Shown piece after piece: positions 1-11,240 of a stretch of DNA of 64,000 bases; within the stretch, counting starts at the first letter, position 1, and each line of letters begins with the position of its first letter. This DNA is from Margaritispora aquatica. Lineage: Eukaryota > Ascomycota > Leotiomycetes > Helotiales > Discinellaceae. A program made the position numbers and the translations under genes. The stretch lies in contig VJWN01000006.1 in NCBI GenBank assembly GCA_007644065.1, forward strand, positions 744,001 through 808,000, given 5' to 3'. The notes under the pieces were generated by a model that ran no database searches, was not told where the DNA came from, and worked only from the letters and a program-made list of their open reading frames with translations.

Positions 1-12
1 TCTGCTATTCGC

Positions 13-1137
13 ATGGTTTTCCGCGGTGTGCGGCCTTCAATGGCATTCGCACGCCCATTGTCGACCACTTCTCGACGAATGGCTGGTCCTGGCAATGCAC
101 AAGAGCATGCAGGTAATGAAGAGCACCGCAAGATACAGAAGGAAAGGCCATTGAATCCCCACATGACGAATACGAACTCTACAATTGTCAATGATATGCC
201 ATCTGCTGGCGCGCAGAAGGTTCCTCCGGAGTTCATCACCTCTGTGGACCCAGGCTTTGTACCAAAAGATTCAGTACCTGAGAACACCCAGCGGATGACT
301 GGTGGTACACAAAAGGGAGCCCCAGACTCAGGCCCGAGTTCGAAGTTGGAGGTTGAGGAGAAGGAGATGGGCGTTGGGGAGATGGAGGGCGGAAAGTTCA
401 AGATTGAACCTTTGCGAAGAACTGGTGAGGATGCAAACACTACAAGGGCTAGATTGTTATGTAAGTGATGCCCTAGGTTTCTTACATATTCTGAGCGGAT
501 CTTTAATATCGCATCAACAGATCAGAGCCGCAAGAGAGGCACGCTCGAGAGCGACCTGCTGATGTCGACTTTTGCCGAGGCACATCTCCGAGAAATGAGT
601 ACCGCCCAGCTAGCACAATTTGATCTTTTCTTGGATGAGAACGATTGGGATATCTATTACTGGGCTACACAAGAGCCTTCGCCGACGTCCCGTGAGACTG
701 CTGAAGGTGCTGGTCTTGGGCCCGAAGGTGCAACACCAAATGCTGCTGGAAAAGACAAGATGTCTGCGGTTGCACAAGGAACAGATGCTGGCAAGCAGAC
801 TGGACCAGAATTAGAAACTGATGAGTGGAGACAGGGCCAGCCACGCAGTGGAGAGTGGGCGCAGACGGTTGGAACATTTAAGCCTGCTTATAGACCTGTC
901 CCGGCTAGATGGAAGAATAGCGAAATCCTGGCTATGTTGAGACGTCATGTCATTTCAAGATCAGCCGGAGGTATCCATGAGGACATTGCAAAGGTGGATG
1001 GAGAAGGTTTAGCCCAGAGTGTTAAAGGCACTGGCGGCGGCGGTGAGCATTATCCTTCAATTGTTATCATGTTTGAGCTGACACATGCACTAGGTATGGC
1101 TTTCATGCCTCCGGTGTTTTCAACCGACCGTCCATAG
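13..1137 (+). CDS. sdh5: Succinate dehydrogenase assembly factor 2 (Sdh5/SDHAF2/Emi5)
   Basis: Mitochondrial matrix factor needed for attaching FAD to the SDH flavoprotein subunit. Exons are 13-460, 521-1042 and 1094-1137, giving 337 aa. Splicing at 460/521 creates [16 protein letters not shown], followed by [19 protein letters not shown]. Together these are the family core (about residues 145-200). The N-terminus is rich in Arg/Ser/Thr ([14 protein letters not shown]) and looks like a mitochondrial presequence. The third exon is inferred: 1043-1093 has a GTGAGC donor, a CTGAC branch site and a TAG acceptor. Its length is a multiple of 3 without a stop, so read-through would add 17 residues. 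The protein is longer than yeast or human homologues because of a low-complexity region before the core and a Gly-rich tail. The frame stays open to the window edge, so the true start could lie upstream. Confidence 0.88.
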
Positions 1138-2376
1138 AGCGTTGTGAAGGAATAATCGTGTATGAACAATGTACTATGAATGATTGCATCTTTCTCTTTT
1201 TCATAATGTTTGCTTCTGTATTCGCTTGGTCACCGCTTTCGTGTCAACACAAAGATCGGCGTGTCGAGAACCTTGCCTTTGTGCACTTAAACTCCTTTCT
1301 ACCGCTCCTATATTTCAAGACAACTCACCATCTCGAATGGAGAAGGGAGAATGTTTTAAGTGTTACAACTAGCAGTCGTTGTTAGGAAACTGAAAAGTTC
1401 TAAGTATCAGCAAGTGCTAAGACCAACCGCAAGTGCTAGTACCTGCATTTGTATGTACGTACTCGCCAGCATTCTTGCATACCATATACCATGCAGGAAC
1501 CCGCCAGAGATGATGCACAGCAAGCCATGAATCGGGAGACTCAAAGTCAAAGCTCAAAGTCTCCGATCTTGTCTGTGTCTCTGGTTATTTCAAGCTACTG
1601 GCTGCATTCGACAATATCTACGCGAGGAGGTTGGGGATTAGCATGTGTCGATGATTTCCTGATGGCCGAATCTGAGCCTGGGCGCGCCACATTCCATAAC
1701 CTTTGTTGCGAACAGCCATCAAAGGCTTGCTCCCGACCACTTTCTTTGAGCCCCTTGACGTATTCCAAGGAGCTATCATTAGGGAACACCTTATGCAAAG
1801 AATCGATTAGTTGATCCTGCACTGCCATATGGAGCTCACAAGACTTCAATTTCGTTGCGATAATTGGTATTCAAAGATCTTAGCATTTTGCTTGTTGTTG
1901 TACAAAAAGCCAAGGGAGAAGGGAGAAGCGAGAGGTTAGTGCCTCTCAGAGCATTCCTTAGCCGATCACCCTGTCTCAAGCGTTTCTACCCCACAAGCAC
2001 TTTGTCGAGAATACAATGGCGGGCTACGAGAATGCCCTACCAGTCCATTTTCTTTGTCGAAGTGTCTATCAAAGAATCGGTTGCCATGGGCCATCAGCTC
2101 TCGAGACCCCCACATTCCAATGATATATTGTGCTTTATCGGGATGTGTCAGTTGAGAACTTATGTAGATGGCTGGTCATTGCAAGAGGTTTCAGATCTCT
2201 ACTTAAATGTACCCCCATATATCTAACTATTCTACACCTCTACCCTCCTTCATCTCAAACCTCAAGATTCCGATCCTGCATAAGTTCTTTGCGTACCTGC
2301 ATATGCAAGCCACGACATTCTGCACAAGATTGTCTCTCAATTAGCTTTCAATCGTATCCTTCGAGTAAATTTCATC
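1138..2376. other. Intergenic region / long upstream region of wetA
   Basis: No supported gene. Several unrelated short frames occur, including a minus-strand one at 1595-1849 with no recognisable domain. Within this stretch, plus-strand frames at 1864-2226 and 2130-2432 would be upstream ORFs if the wetA transcript starts early. The second overlaps the wetA start out of frame. CATTCY hexamers are scattered through the region and are listed separately. Confidence 0.6.
1470..2321. promoter_or_regulatory. Cluster of CATTCY (AbaA-type) hexamers upstream of wetA
   Basis: CATTCY, the known binding hexamer of the TEA/ATTS regulator AbaA, occurs on the plus strand at 1470-1475, 1690-1695, 1952-1957, 2113-2118 and 2316-2321, and on the minus strand at 2029-2034. 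About one would be expected by chance in 1.2 kb. One CAAGGGA matching the BrlA element MRAGGGR lies at 1911-1917. In Aspergillus wetA acts downstream of AbaA, so the sites make biological sense. Binding here is inference from short motifs only. Confidence 0.35.
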
Positions 2377-4311
2377 ATGTCGTCCTCTGCAGCTGCATCT
2401 TTTCCACCAAGCTCTGCCGACAAAGAGCTTAGCAACTTCACACAAAGCTATGACGACCTCAACAGCGATTTCTTTGACCAGTTCCTTACATTCGACAACA
2501 ACAACAACAACTCGACGGTTAATCACGAGACACCAGATTACTCAATACTTCCTACACATTTTGAGGATGGTCCAATCGATGGTGGGCTCTCTGGCGCCGC
2601 ATCGTCGAGCTTTTTGGACGATGATCTTGGTCTCGGGCTCGACCTTGGCGGTGGCCTTGATCTTGACCTCGATTTCGGTTTGAAGGATTTGGCGAGCGTG
2701 CAGGGCGATTCCTTTGCCATATTCGATAACGCAGCCTCATTTAATACCGACCTTGGCAATTATTTCTACGCCGAAGTCACTGGCAGAGCCTCAGTCTCAG
2801 ATCCGGAGCTGCTCAGCCTCGAAAATATTTCCTTAGATTCGCCGCAGATTCCTCAGCTACCCCAAACCTCTCCACCGTCGCCAGCTACGAACAATGGTCC
2901 TTTCTTGCTGAAGAAAAATCGGGTTGCGGACTCTACTACTACAAGGACTCTCAGGAGAGTGACTGGATCGGTTGAGAGGAATCTTTCGAGAAGTCCAATC
3001 AAGAAGGTTGCGTCGTCGAAGATGCTACGCACACATCATTCAAACTCTAGTCAAGAGTTCTGGGAGCAGAAGCTCAGTCAAGAATCGGCAAACTTGGACT
3101 TCAATTTCGACGCTCCTTTGTCACCTCCCCCATCTGCTCAAACCTCTGACGCATCCGAGAACTCAATCAGATCAGAGAAGAGAAACGATTCTTTGACCAT
3201 ATTCACGTCTATGCCTCAATCAACGCCAAATTTGGAATATGAAACTCCAATGGCTACCCCAACACTTGAGCAGCACCAAACCCCTCACTCAAACAGCTTC
3301 CAAATCTCCTCATCTTCTCCATTCCCACCAACACCACGTACTAACAATGTGTCTGGGTCATGGTCGCAAATGCCAGCTGGTAGCTCCCAACCATACGCCA
3401 AACCCAATTCCTTTCCTGAGATAGACGACCCAATATGGTGGAACCACGCTGCTACCGCACCACTGGCCCAACCTACACCTTCGGGATACCACACAAATCC
3501 TCAGCGTGCTACAAAATCGCTTGTTGCAATGCAGTTGCAAAATGATTTAAATTTTGCTGCCAACGAAATGGCATTTGACCCATTGAACATGGGTGGTGGA
3601 CTCATGATCCAAATGCCAGTCGCGTCGTCAAGTCAACATGGGAATTCATTTGGCATGAATGCCGGCTCCCCAACACAACCACAAGGATACTTCACCAACG
3701 GACAACCAGGATCAAGACACCCACGAGCCGATAGACAGCAATTCCTCCCAAGAACGACGCACGCTCACACGTACCCACACCCACCACCTCACCCTCACCC
3801 ACACCCTCATCACCCTCTATCCGCCTCCAGTACATCCCAATCCCACCCTCGCCCACCACAACTCCGCAAGTCGCGCTCCCACACCCTCCACTACGGACAA
3901 CACCACCAGCAGCAACAACAACAGCACCAAAACTCGCCATCACATTCACAATTGCACCGGCGTGCAGTATCGTACCAACAACTCAACTCACAAACGCACC
4001 ATGAGCGAAACAATCCCTCTGACTCCGACTCCCCGTGTCCCTCGCCCTCGCTCCAAGTCCGCAAGCGCAAGTCCACCAAGAGTAGGTCTAAGACCGGTAG
4101 TAGTGGAGCGGTCGATTTTGTCAACTATACTCCTAGCGATAGCCGCAAGATATTGACGGGCGTGGCGCCAAGCGGGAGCTCGAAGACAAAGGCGAGGAGG
4201 GAAAAGGAGGCGCTGGAGAAGAGGAGGAAGTTGAGCCAAGCGGCTGTGAGAGCCGTTCGAGCTGCTGGGGGAGATGTGGATAGTTTGGTTGAGCAGGGAC
4301 TATTTGTTTAG
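2377..4311 (+). CDS. wetA: Conidial maturation regulator WetA
   Basis: Developmental regulator, last in the BrlA-AbaA-WetA pathway, controlling conidial wall maturation and spore metabolism in the nucleus. Single exon, 644 aa. The diagnostic part is the basic C-terminus (about residues 585-640): FVNYTPSDSRKILTG followed by VAPSGSSKTKARREKEALEK and a helix ending AAGGDVDSLVEQ, the conserved WetA signature. The N-terminal 150 residues are acidic and Asp/Leu-rich and include FFDQFLTFDNNNNN. The middle is Ser/Pro-rich, with SPIKK sites, a long His-Pro repeat (about residues 467-485) and a poly-Gln run. Such simple-sequence stretches are common in WetA proteins. No intron was seen. The start at 2377 is the first in-frame ATG after upstream stops. 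Confidence 0.93.
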   Translation: MSSSAAASFPPSSADKELSNFTQSYDDLNSDFFDQFLTFDNNNNNSTVNHETPDYSILPTHFEDGPIDGGLSGAASSSFLDDDLGLGLDLGGGLDLDLDFGLKDLASVQGDSFAIFDNAASFNTDLGNYFYAEVTGRASVSDPELLSLENISLDSPQIPQLPQTSPPSPATNNGPFLLKKNRVADSTTTRTLRRVTGSVERNLSRSPIKKVASSKMLRTHHSNSSQEFWEQKLSQESANLDFNFDAPLSPPPSAQTSDASENSIRSEKRNDSLTIFTSMPQSTPNLEYETPMATPTLEQHQTPHSNSFQISSSSPFPPTPRTNNVSGSWSQMPAGSSQPYAKPNSFPEIDDPIWWNHAATAPLAQPTPSGYHTNPQRATKSLVAMQLQNDLNFAANEMAFDPLNMGGGLMIQMPVASSSQHGNSFGMNAGSPTQPQGYFTNGQPGSRHPRADRQQFLPRTTHAHTYPHPPPHPHPHPHHPLSASSTSQSHPRPPQLRKSRSHTLHYGQHHQQQQQQHQNSPSHSQLHRRAVSYQQLNSQTHHERNNPSDSDSPCPSPSLQVRKRKSTKSRSKTGSSGAVDFVNYTPSDSRKILTGVAPSGSSKTKARREKEALEKRRKLSQAAVRAVRAAGGDVDSLVEQGLFV

Positions 4312-6066
4312 TGAGAATTGATGGAGGAGGAGAAGTAGGAGATTCGGTTGGGTGATTTGGATTGGTGTATTTTTTTCTCTTTTGTTTTTCTTGGCATAGG
4401 GGTCGGTTTGGGTTTATGGGAATTTTAATAAGAGTTCCTGTTGATAAGGTTAAGAAAGGTGAGACGAATAGGTAGTTAGACCATATATAGCTTGGCAAAT
4501 CTATGTAATAGTAATAATAAAAAGCAACTAAAAAGTTTTTTTTTCTTTATATAAAGTCGGCACGTTGTGAAGTTGCGCTCTAAGCATGTGTACCCGAAAT
4601 ATCTTAGTAGTCCATTTCGCATAGCGCTCGGTTGCGATCGCTCAATAGCTAATAAATAATTTCACTATCTGTGTTTGGTTGCAACAAACAGTAAGCGAAC
4701 AATATACTTTTTTCTGCGTTCGAACATGTGTTTTTTTAAACCAGCATTCTTTGGAGTGATATATTTTCTCTTCCGCTGACCATGAATTTATCAGTCCGGT
4801 GAAGCCAACTCTCTACCTTGGCCCTTTGTTTTCATTTCATCTCTCTTCTCACTTATGACTCAGTATACTGAGTGCAGTATCAAGTCGTCAGAATTTTGCT
4901 TAGAGCCTGTTGTTACTTTGGCTTCCGACTCATATATTCATCGCTGTCACTCAAGCCTCTCAGCGCGTCTCGAGCCAATGTTTGAGAATGTCTTACTACT
5001 TTACGACGGTTCTCACACTAGTTTGTTGTGGGTAGAGCCTCATCCCTCAATATTTTCCGGAGTCAGCCAAGCAATGCAAAATCCGGAGAAAGACTACTAA
5101 GCACTGTCTTCATGGTTTGCATTTTCGACAACCCATTGGCTGCATATAGTTCATGATATCCCTGTGCCATAACTCAAAACTTGAGCACAGTTCAGTATTG
5201 GGATAGAACTACTGTACCAGCCTAGCAGCCTACCAACCTACCAACCTACCAGGCCAAACGCTGGAAGGATTCCCCACATGGCAGTATGCTGTCAGCCTTA
5301 CCCAAGCAGGGTCCAAAATCGGCGTCATCATGATTGCAAAGAAACGGTATGTTGCGGGTGTTTTTGCGGCTTCTCCCAGAAGTCCCAGAGACCTTTTGGA
5401 GCTTTTCCCACCTTTTCCCATCTTTTCATCGAGTTCTTCAACTTCATTCGATGTCCTGTTCCTGCACTGCGACAAATCTATTTTTGGGGGACCACACCTC
5501 TCAAAACGCGGCTTACAGACGCTATCCTCATTGGCGAAATGCAGGTTGGGGGCTGTTTACCTGCTGGCTTGGCCTTTCTCAGCCCCTCGACCAGCAGCTC
5601 TCTAACGAACGATGGACTTCTCAGTAAAATGCCCAGACAAGGTAGCTTGCGCTTGCGCTTCCTTTTTCCTGGATGCCTCATATGAGGGTCATTGTCTGTC
5701 AACAATTTCATCTGAAGAAAAAAGAGGGTGGAAAAAAGAGACCCGTGGTTTCGAGATCTGCACCGCTTCGGAGATCACCTCAATCAGCCTTGCGACTTTG
5801 AGCCGACGCGACGATTTTCAGGCACTCGAGGTGCTGTGACGCAAGAGATCCGGGAAGTTGACGGTGACACTGGATTTGAGGAAGGCTCCGGATTTTCTTA
5901 CAAAGAATATCGATTGCGGTGAAGATTTGTGCTGGTTTGACACCGACGTCCTGATTTCTAGGTGACTTTGAAGGGCCGTGAAAGCTGTTCTGGGGTGTTG
6001 AAGAGTGGATGGGTTTTGGATTGTAGGTAGGTTGAGGCTCCGAGACAATTTGGTCTTTGTGAGGAG
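4312..6066. other. Intergenic, T-rich wetA 3' region and DUF3433 gene leader
   Basis: No supported gene. T-rich tracts at 4370-4390 and 4537-4550 fit a wetA 3' end. Overlapping short plus frames at 5278-5685 have no domain resemblance. A CCTACCAA unit is repeated three times at 5229-5252 (last copy imperfect). Confidence 0.6.
5229..5252. repeat. Short tandem repeat, CCTACCAA x3
   Basis: Three consecutive 8-bp copies, the last ending in AG instead of AA. Intergenic, about 0.9 kb upstream of the DUF3433 gene. Confidence 0.8.
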
Positions 6067-9052
6067 TTGGATATATGTCCAGAGGCTCATCATTCTCTGC
6101 AGGCCTGCCTATATTTGACTATCTCAACATCTTCACAAGCTCGATTAAGCAAGCGATTAGATAAACTGCGACAATTGATGGCCAACAGCTATGGCAACCA
6201 AGGGGCTTACCCATATCCATGGGCTGGCCAGTCGTCGGACACCAGACCAGACTTGAGGCACAAGGTTTCCGCGATGGATCCTTTAGATACATTCTACTCA
6301 GATCCAAACAGGCCCGACTTGAAGCACAAGGTTTCTGCCATGGATCCGCTGGATGCGTATCAGTCTGGGAATAGGGACTCGATTGTTTCCTTACCTTCTC
6401 CTGTGGAAGAAGTAGACATCAGTCGAGTACGGATATCAGACAATGGGCACGCCGGTAGAGCTTCTCCTACACCCAGTGCTCGAGGATATGGTAATGGTGG
6501 ACTGCCAGAGACGCTACGTGTCGGGACACCAACGACCCCATCAGGAAGAGGGTTTAGCAATCCATTTCGCAACTCAGGTCCAAGTTATGCGCCAGTTGCT
6601 AGTGCTGCCGAATCACCTCCCAAGCCTAACCGACTACAATCCAAGCGATTATCGAAAAGGCGAGGATCTTTACTCTCCATGTCGCAAGGATCAATACCGG
6701 AAGGAGAGGAAATAAACATGAATCTGCTTGGAGGCGCCATGCCCATGGGTACCAGACACAAGACATCGTATGCTTCTGTGGAAGAGGAGGACCCAGATAA
6801 TATCGGATTTGATGTTTCGTCATATTCCGGGCCGTCGTTCTTTGGCGCTCCTCAAACAGAAGAGCAGGTGAAGGAAGGAAACAAGGCAGAAGCAGCTGGT
6901 ATTCTCACTGGAGGACTGGGAGCTGGCTGGAAACCAGATACCATCATTACAAGTTCGGACTTATTAGCGACCTCTCCTATGAGTCCTCAAGGAACAAAAC
7001 ATGGTCATCCTGCCCGCATGAACCGGGGGATTTCCATTCGGACAGGCTCATTTCGACGACCAGGACTTGGAAGAACAGCAACTGTTCGGGAATTAGGACA
7101 GATCGAAGCGAATAAACGAGGAGAAATTATTGAGGTTATTGTTGAGGAACCAACTGTAGATATTAGTTCTTTCTCTGGTGGAACGACAGCTTCTAAGGAT
7201 TTTGACCATCTCCCCAGTGCCGGAACTAGTCGAAGAGGTACCATGGGAATTCCAACGATTACGGAAGTTTTCTTTCCCCAAGCAAATTGGAAGCCGTTTT
7301 CGATGAGGTGGCCGTATCTGACGCTATTGATTATATGTTCGGTTGTCCTGGCTGCTGCCCAGGAGTACCTTTGCCAGAAGAAGACGCTGTACAAGTTTGA
7401 GACGGCACAGCATTTGAGCACTTGGAGTTATTTCACTTTCAAATACCTTCCAACGCTCATTGCTGTGTCTTTTGGAGTATTGTGGCAAGTGACAGATTTC
7501 GAGGTCAAGAGATTAGAGCCTTATTATCAACTTTCGAAGCCAGGTGGTGCATTGGCGGCTGAGTCTATCAATGTTGATTACAGTAAGTTTACTCTATCCC
7601 TGGCCGAAAAACGAGTTGAAGAGTTCGTGCTCTCTTTCGAGGCCCAGTCACGTTTTAGAGTCTAACACTATCGTAGTTACTTTCTTCAATATGTTGAGGC
7701 CTCTGCAAGCACTTCGATTCAAGCATTATGCCGTTGCAGTATCATCCCTCGCAACGCTTGTGGCAGTCTCACTTGTGCCAACATTGCAAGCTGCATCCAT
7801 AGAACTTTGGCCCGACCACGACTACCGAGAGCAACATCCAACTGATGCTAAGGAGATTCGTATCAATCCCATCTACTCTCGATTCCTGAGCGCAATATTA
7901 ATCTTCGTGGCTATAATGGGCTCGGTGTTAATCTGGCAACTCGAGAGGCGACCATCAGGACTAGTAGCTGATGTCAAGGGAGTCGCTGGAATCGCAGCTA
8001 TGGCCAATAAAAGTCATATCTTGATGGATTTCAAGAATATGGATACCGCTAGCCCCAAAATGATCCATCAGACATTGAAGACGCATCGCTACAGTCTTCG
8101 TAACTCATCGTTGGCGCCTGAAGACCAGGTTCTTCTTACACAACAAGAGAAGGATAAATATGATCAAACAGCTCGACCCGAGAACCCACATCCTCTCATG
8201 TTGAGACTAATAGCTGGTGTGCCTTTCATCATTGGCATGGTGCTCTTCCTGTGTTTTGTACCAATTGTGCTCTTCAATCCGACAGCAAATATTATCACTG
8301 AAAAGATACCTTGGCTCCTCACCCTCCTCGCTGTCTTCATAAAAATCGCATGGGGCACCCTCGAAACCGACGTCCGCATGATTGAGCCCTTCTACATCCT
8401 CTCTAGGCGACACGCCTCTCCCAAAGTCCTCACATTGGATTACACGGCCATGGCATTCGGCTGGATGCCCATCCGGGCCTTTCTCAACGGACATGTGCTC
8501 ATCGGCCTCGTTGGCTTGGGCTCTGTCCTGGCTGAGGTTCTAACTATCTGCATGACCTCCTTTGTCAATGTGTCTGGTCTCGATTTCCTCCATGATAAAG
8601 GATCAGGGGACTTCGATCGTAGAGATCGGCACTCCGCTCCGGACGGCGCAGATGGTGTCAATGCAGGTGAAGAGACCTTCTTGTCATTCTGGCTCTCCTT
8701 TGGCGCCGCAGTAGGCATAATCTGCTTCCTGTGCCTCGTTGCTGTGCTTGTCTATGCTCGTCGGCGCCACCCGTTCCTCCCTCGCCAGCCCAACACCATT
8801 GCGTCCGTATTGGCATTCATTCACCAAAGCAAAATGTTGTACGATTTCGTCGGCACGGAGAAGATGAACAACGACGAGATGGTCAAGAGGTTGGGTGGTT
8901 TGGGGAAGAAATATGGACTCGGTTGGTTCGTGGGCCGAGATGGAGACGTGCATTGTGGTGTTGATGAGGAGGAGCTGGTGAGTAACTATAAGCATGGTGA
9001 TGACGCGAGGCAGGCGAGTCAACCGTGGAATTCTGATTGGGAGCATTTCTAG
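6067..9052 (+). CDS. DUF3433-type multi-pass membrane protein
   Basis: Fungus-specific polytopic membrane protein family of unknown biochemical role. Exons are 6067-7582 and 7677-9052; the splice restores NVDYITFFNMLRPLQALRFK. Length is 963 aa from the first ATG, or 926 aa from the ATG at 6178 (MANSYGNQGAYPY), which I think the likelier start. Residues before about 400 are cytosolic-looking, Ser/Pro-rich, and contain a near-duplicate motif RPDLRHKVSAMDPLD / RPDLKHKVSAMDPLD. Two duplicated membrane modules follow (RWPYLTLLIICSVVLAAAQ and later PFIIGMVLFLCFVPIVLF). Each is followed by the family pattern of an acidic loop plus 'EPYYQLS' or 'EPFYILS'. A final helix lies near residue 845 (numbered from 6067). 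Assignment rests on the repeated EPxY-L(S) layout typical of DUF3433. Confidence 0.82.
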
Positions 9053-9794
9053 CGGGAGGGGGGGTTTTTTGTCGTTTGCGTTTGAGCATTACGTTTTCTT
9101 TTCTTTTTTGCTGGGAGAGTTGGTGTTTTGGCTGTAGATGGTTTTACCACTGGCATTTTTCTGTTTAATCTCTATTTGGATAGACGGTACGGGTATATGT
9201 GCGGATGTGGATGTGGGCGGTTGGATTGAAATGACAGGAAAGGAGGAGGGGGGAATTGGTGTATTTATGACCTGGATATGATAGATGTACACTCAAAACA
9301 ACAGTCATGTTACTGTTCGTAGATAGAAAACTTCAGCTTGCCTTACGTTTATACGCTCTCCTCATTTAACTGCGCCTCGAATTTTCTAATAATCGTGCCT
9401 CCATTACTGAAGTGAAATCGCAGTCTTCATCAGTGTTGCTTAAGGTACGAGGGGGTACTTCGGATGTTCAGAACTACCTGACGTTCAACTTATCTCTGTG
9501 ATCGAATTGATATGAGAATACATGCCTCAGCAAGTAATCAGAAATGGGCCTATAAACATGCACCCAGACCTCACTTCAGTCCCAAAAGCAAACATGCATT
9601 TTGGATTTCCCTCAGTTAGTTGATTGATGTAAACCGTCGTTCCCCCAATTCTGCGTGAATCTCTTCCCACCCCCCCAAAAAATCGGCCAAAAAAACATCC
9701 CCATCATCCGCCACCTCACAGAACCACATAACCTCCACACTCATCATACACGTACACACACAACCCAAAATTCCAAAAATTCCAAAAAGTTGAT
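9053..9794. other. Intergenic between DUF3433 gene and tRNA-Gly
   Basis: No gene seen. Pyrimidine- and C-rich stretches occur around 9640-9720. The right end carries the oligo-A run that acts as Pol III terminator for the minus-strand tRNA. Confidence 0.6.
9784..9788 (-). terminator. Pol III terminator of tRNA-Gly
   Basis: Five T residues on the minus strand, starting seven bases past the tRNA 3' end, with further T runs just beyond. Confidence 0.7.
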
Positions 9795-9896
9795 TGCGCC
9801 CGCCGGAAATCGAATCCGGGGCCCATCGAAGTTGATTAGACTCATGTTATTGAGGCTGTTTGGCAACGATGGATTTTACCACTAAACCACAGGCGC
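9795..9896 (-). tRNA. tRNA-Gly (anticodon GCC) with a 31-nt intron
   Basis: Read on the minus strand, the acceptor arm GCGCCTG pairs with CGGGCGC before discriminator A. The D-arm has TGGTTTAGTGGTAAAATCC, identical to the usual eukaryotic tRNA-Gly A-box region. The T-arm CCGGATTCGATTTCCGG carries the B-box. The anticodon arm CATCG / TTGCCA ... T / CGATG is interrupted after position 37, the canonical tRNA intron site, by 31 nt. Mature length without intron is 71 nt, right for tRNA-Gly. It stands alone, with no other tRNA in the window. Confidence 0.95.
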
Positions 9897-11240
9897 GGCT
9901 CAGATGTATTGCTGATTGGATGTGAGAGGAGGGCTTGATTAGATATATGAACTGTATGCCAATGCTGACTGAGGGATTTTTTAAAGCGGGGAGAGGGAGA
10001 GGGATGCAGCGGCGGTAGCAAGTGGCAGAAATTGACATCCCGTTGATGTACAGTAGGAGTCCAACCAAGCTGATGTATGAGAAACTTGCTGGCATCCTAC
10101 AATTCCTAAATTCGAGACTCCTGCAGTCCATCGCCACCTTTTGTTTGGTGGACAAACTCTCCCTCCAAACCTTCAATCATCCGATCCATCCGTACGATTG
10201 CGAGAAGGGGCTCGCTTTCCCGCCCCTCATCACTAAACATATTGAGTGGGCCAAAGCTGTGAGATTTCGACGTACCACTGCAGAGAAGCTGTAGGTAAAC
10301 GATCATACGATATGATATTGGTTTCCCGAGCCACGTTAGCTCTGATGGCATGTGACCTAGCCTTAGTACTGGTCAAAATCAGGATTCGCGCCAGTAATAG
10401 TGTTGGCTTGTGTGTCTTATGCGCCTAGGGAGTGTTGATTGTGAGTCATTTGATATAGGAGAATGTTGCCAGCTGCAGTCCTTCTGAAAAGTGGCGACAT
10501 GTGGCACTTTCTGATCATGCAAGAGAAACTAAGAGAGGGGGGTATTGAAGTTTTGCTGGGAAGGCTGAGGAAGAAGGAGAGCTGAATAGATAGATAGACG
10601 CACATTTGTAGTTTTACGACTTATTGGCATAAATAAATTCACCAAACACGCGAAAAGACGTCTTTCATTTTCTATCAAACTCCTTTCTCAAGCTTGCACC
10701 ACACTAGGTTCTTTTTGCAGAATACTCTGTGTTGGTGGTGATGTTATAACACTTCTGAAGTGGTGTCTTAGAGTGTCAGTTCCTGCCAGGCAGGGCACTG
10801 GGTATTGGTTATTGGCTGGTGTAAGGAAGTGAAAGAATGGTATGGATTTATCACAGATAAGCAGAATGGAGGGATAAGAGCTTTCAGGGCGAATTAATGA
10901 GCAAATAAGTAAGTGAGTGGGTGGATGGGTGAATGATGGTAGTGGTTTTCTACCATCTGCCATGTTTGCGCACGTATTAAAAGAATGACAGTGGTAGAAG
11001 CATTGCACAGGAGTAAAAGGTAATTAACCAGCGCAATATAAAGATCTGATCGTCTCTTCATTCCACTACATTATTAAGTAATTATCCCCCCCTTCTCTAT
11101 CTATATTTTTTCGTCCATAAGAGCAGACCCATGATATCTTCCCCAACGCCATGCAGTAATCAAGAGGCTTTCGAGCCGACACCAATATATACAATTCTTC
11201 CACAACCATTAAACCTATTATTCCAAGACAATTGGCACAC
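9897..11240. other. Intergenic between tRNA-Gly and DHA1 transporter 3' end
   Basis: No supported gene. Short frames on both strands (for example 10022-10294 plus and 10688-11008 minus) lack domains and partners for splicing. Confidence 0.6.

Noticed and set aside
1595..1849. Minus-strand 84-codon frame upstream of wetA
   Set aside because: No domain, no splice partner, and overlapped by plus-strand frames of equal quality.
3659..4156. 165-codon second frame inside wetA rich in Thr, His and Pro
   Set aside because: It arises from the simple-sequence repeats of wetA read in another frame.
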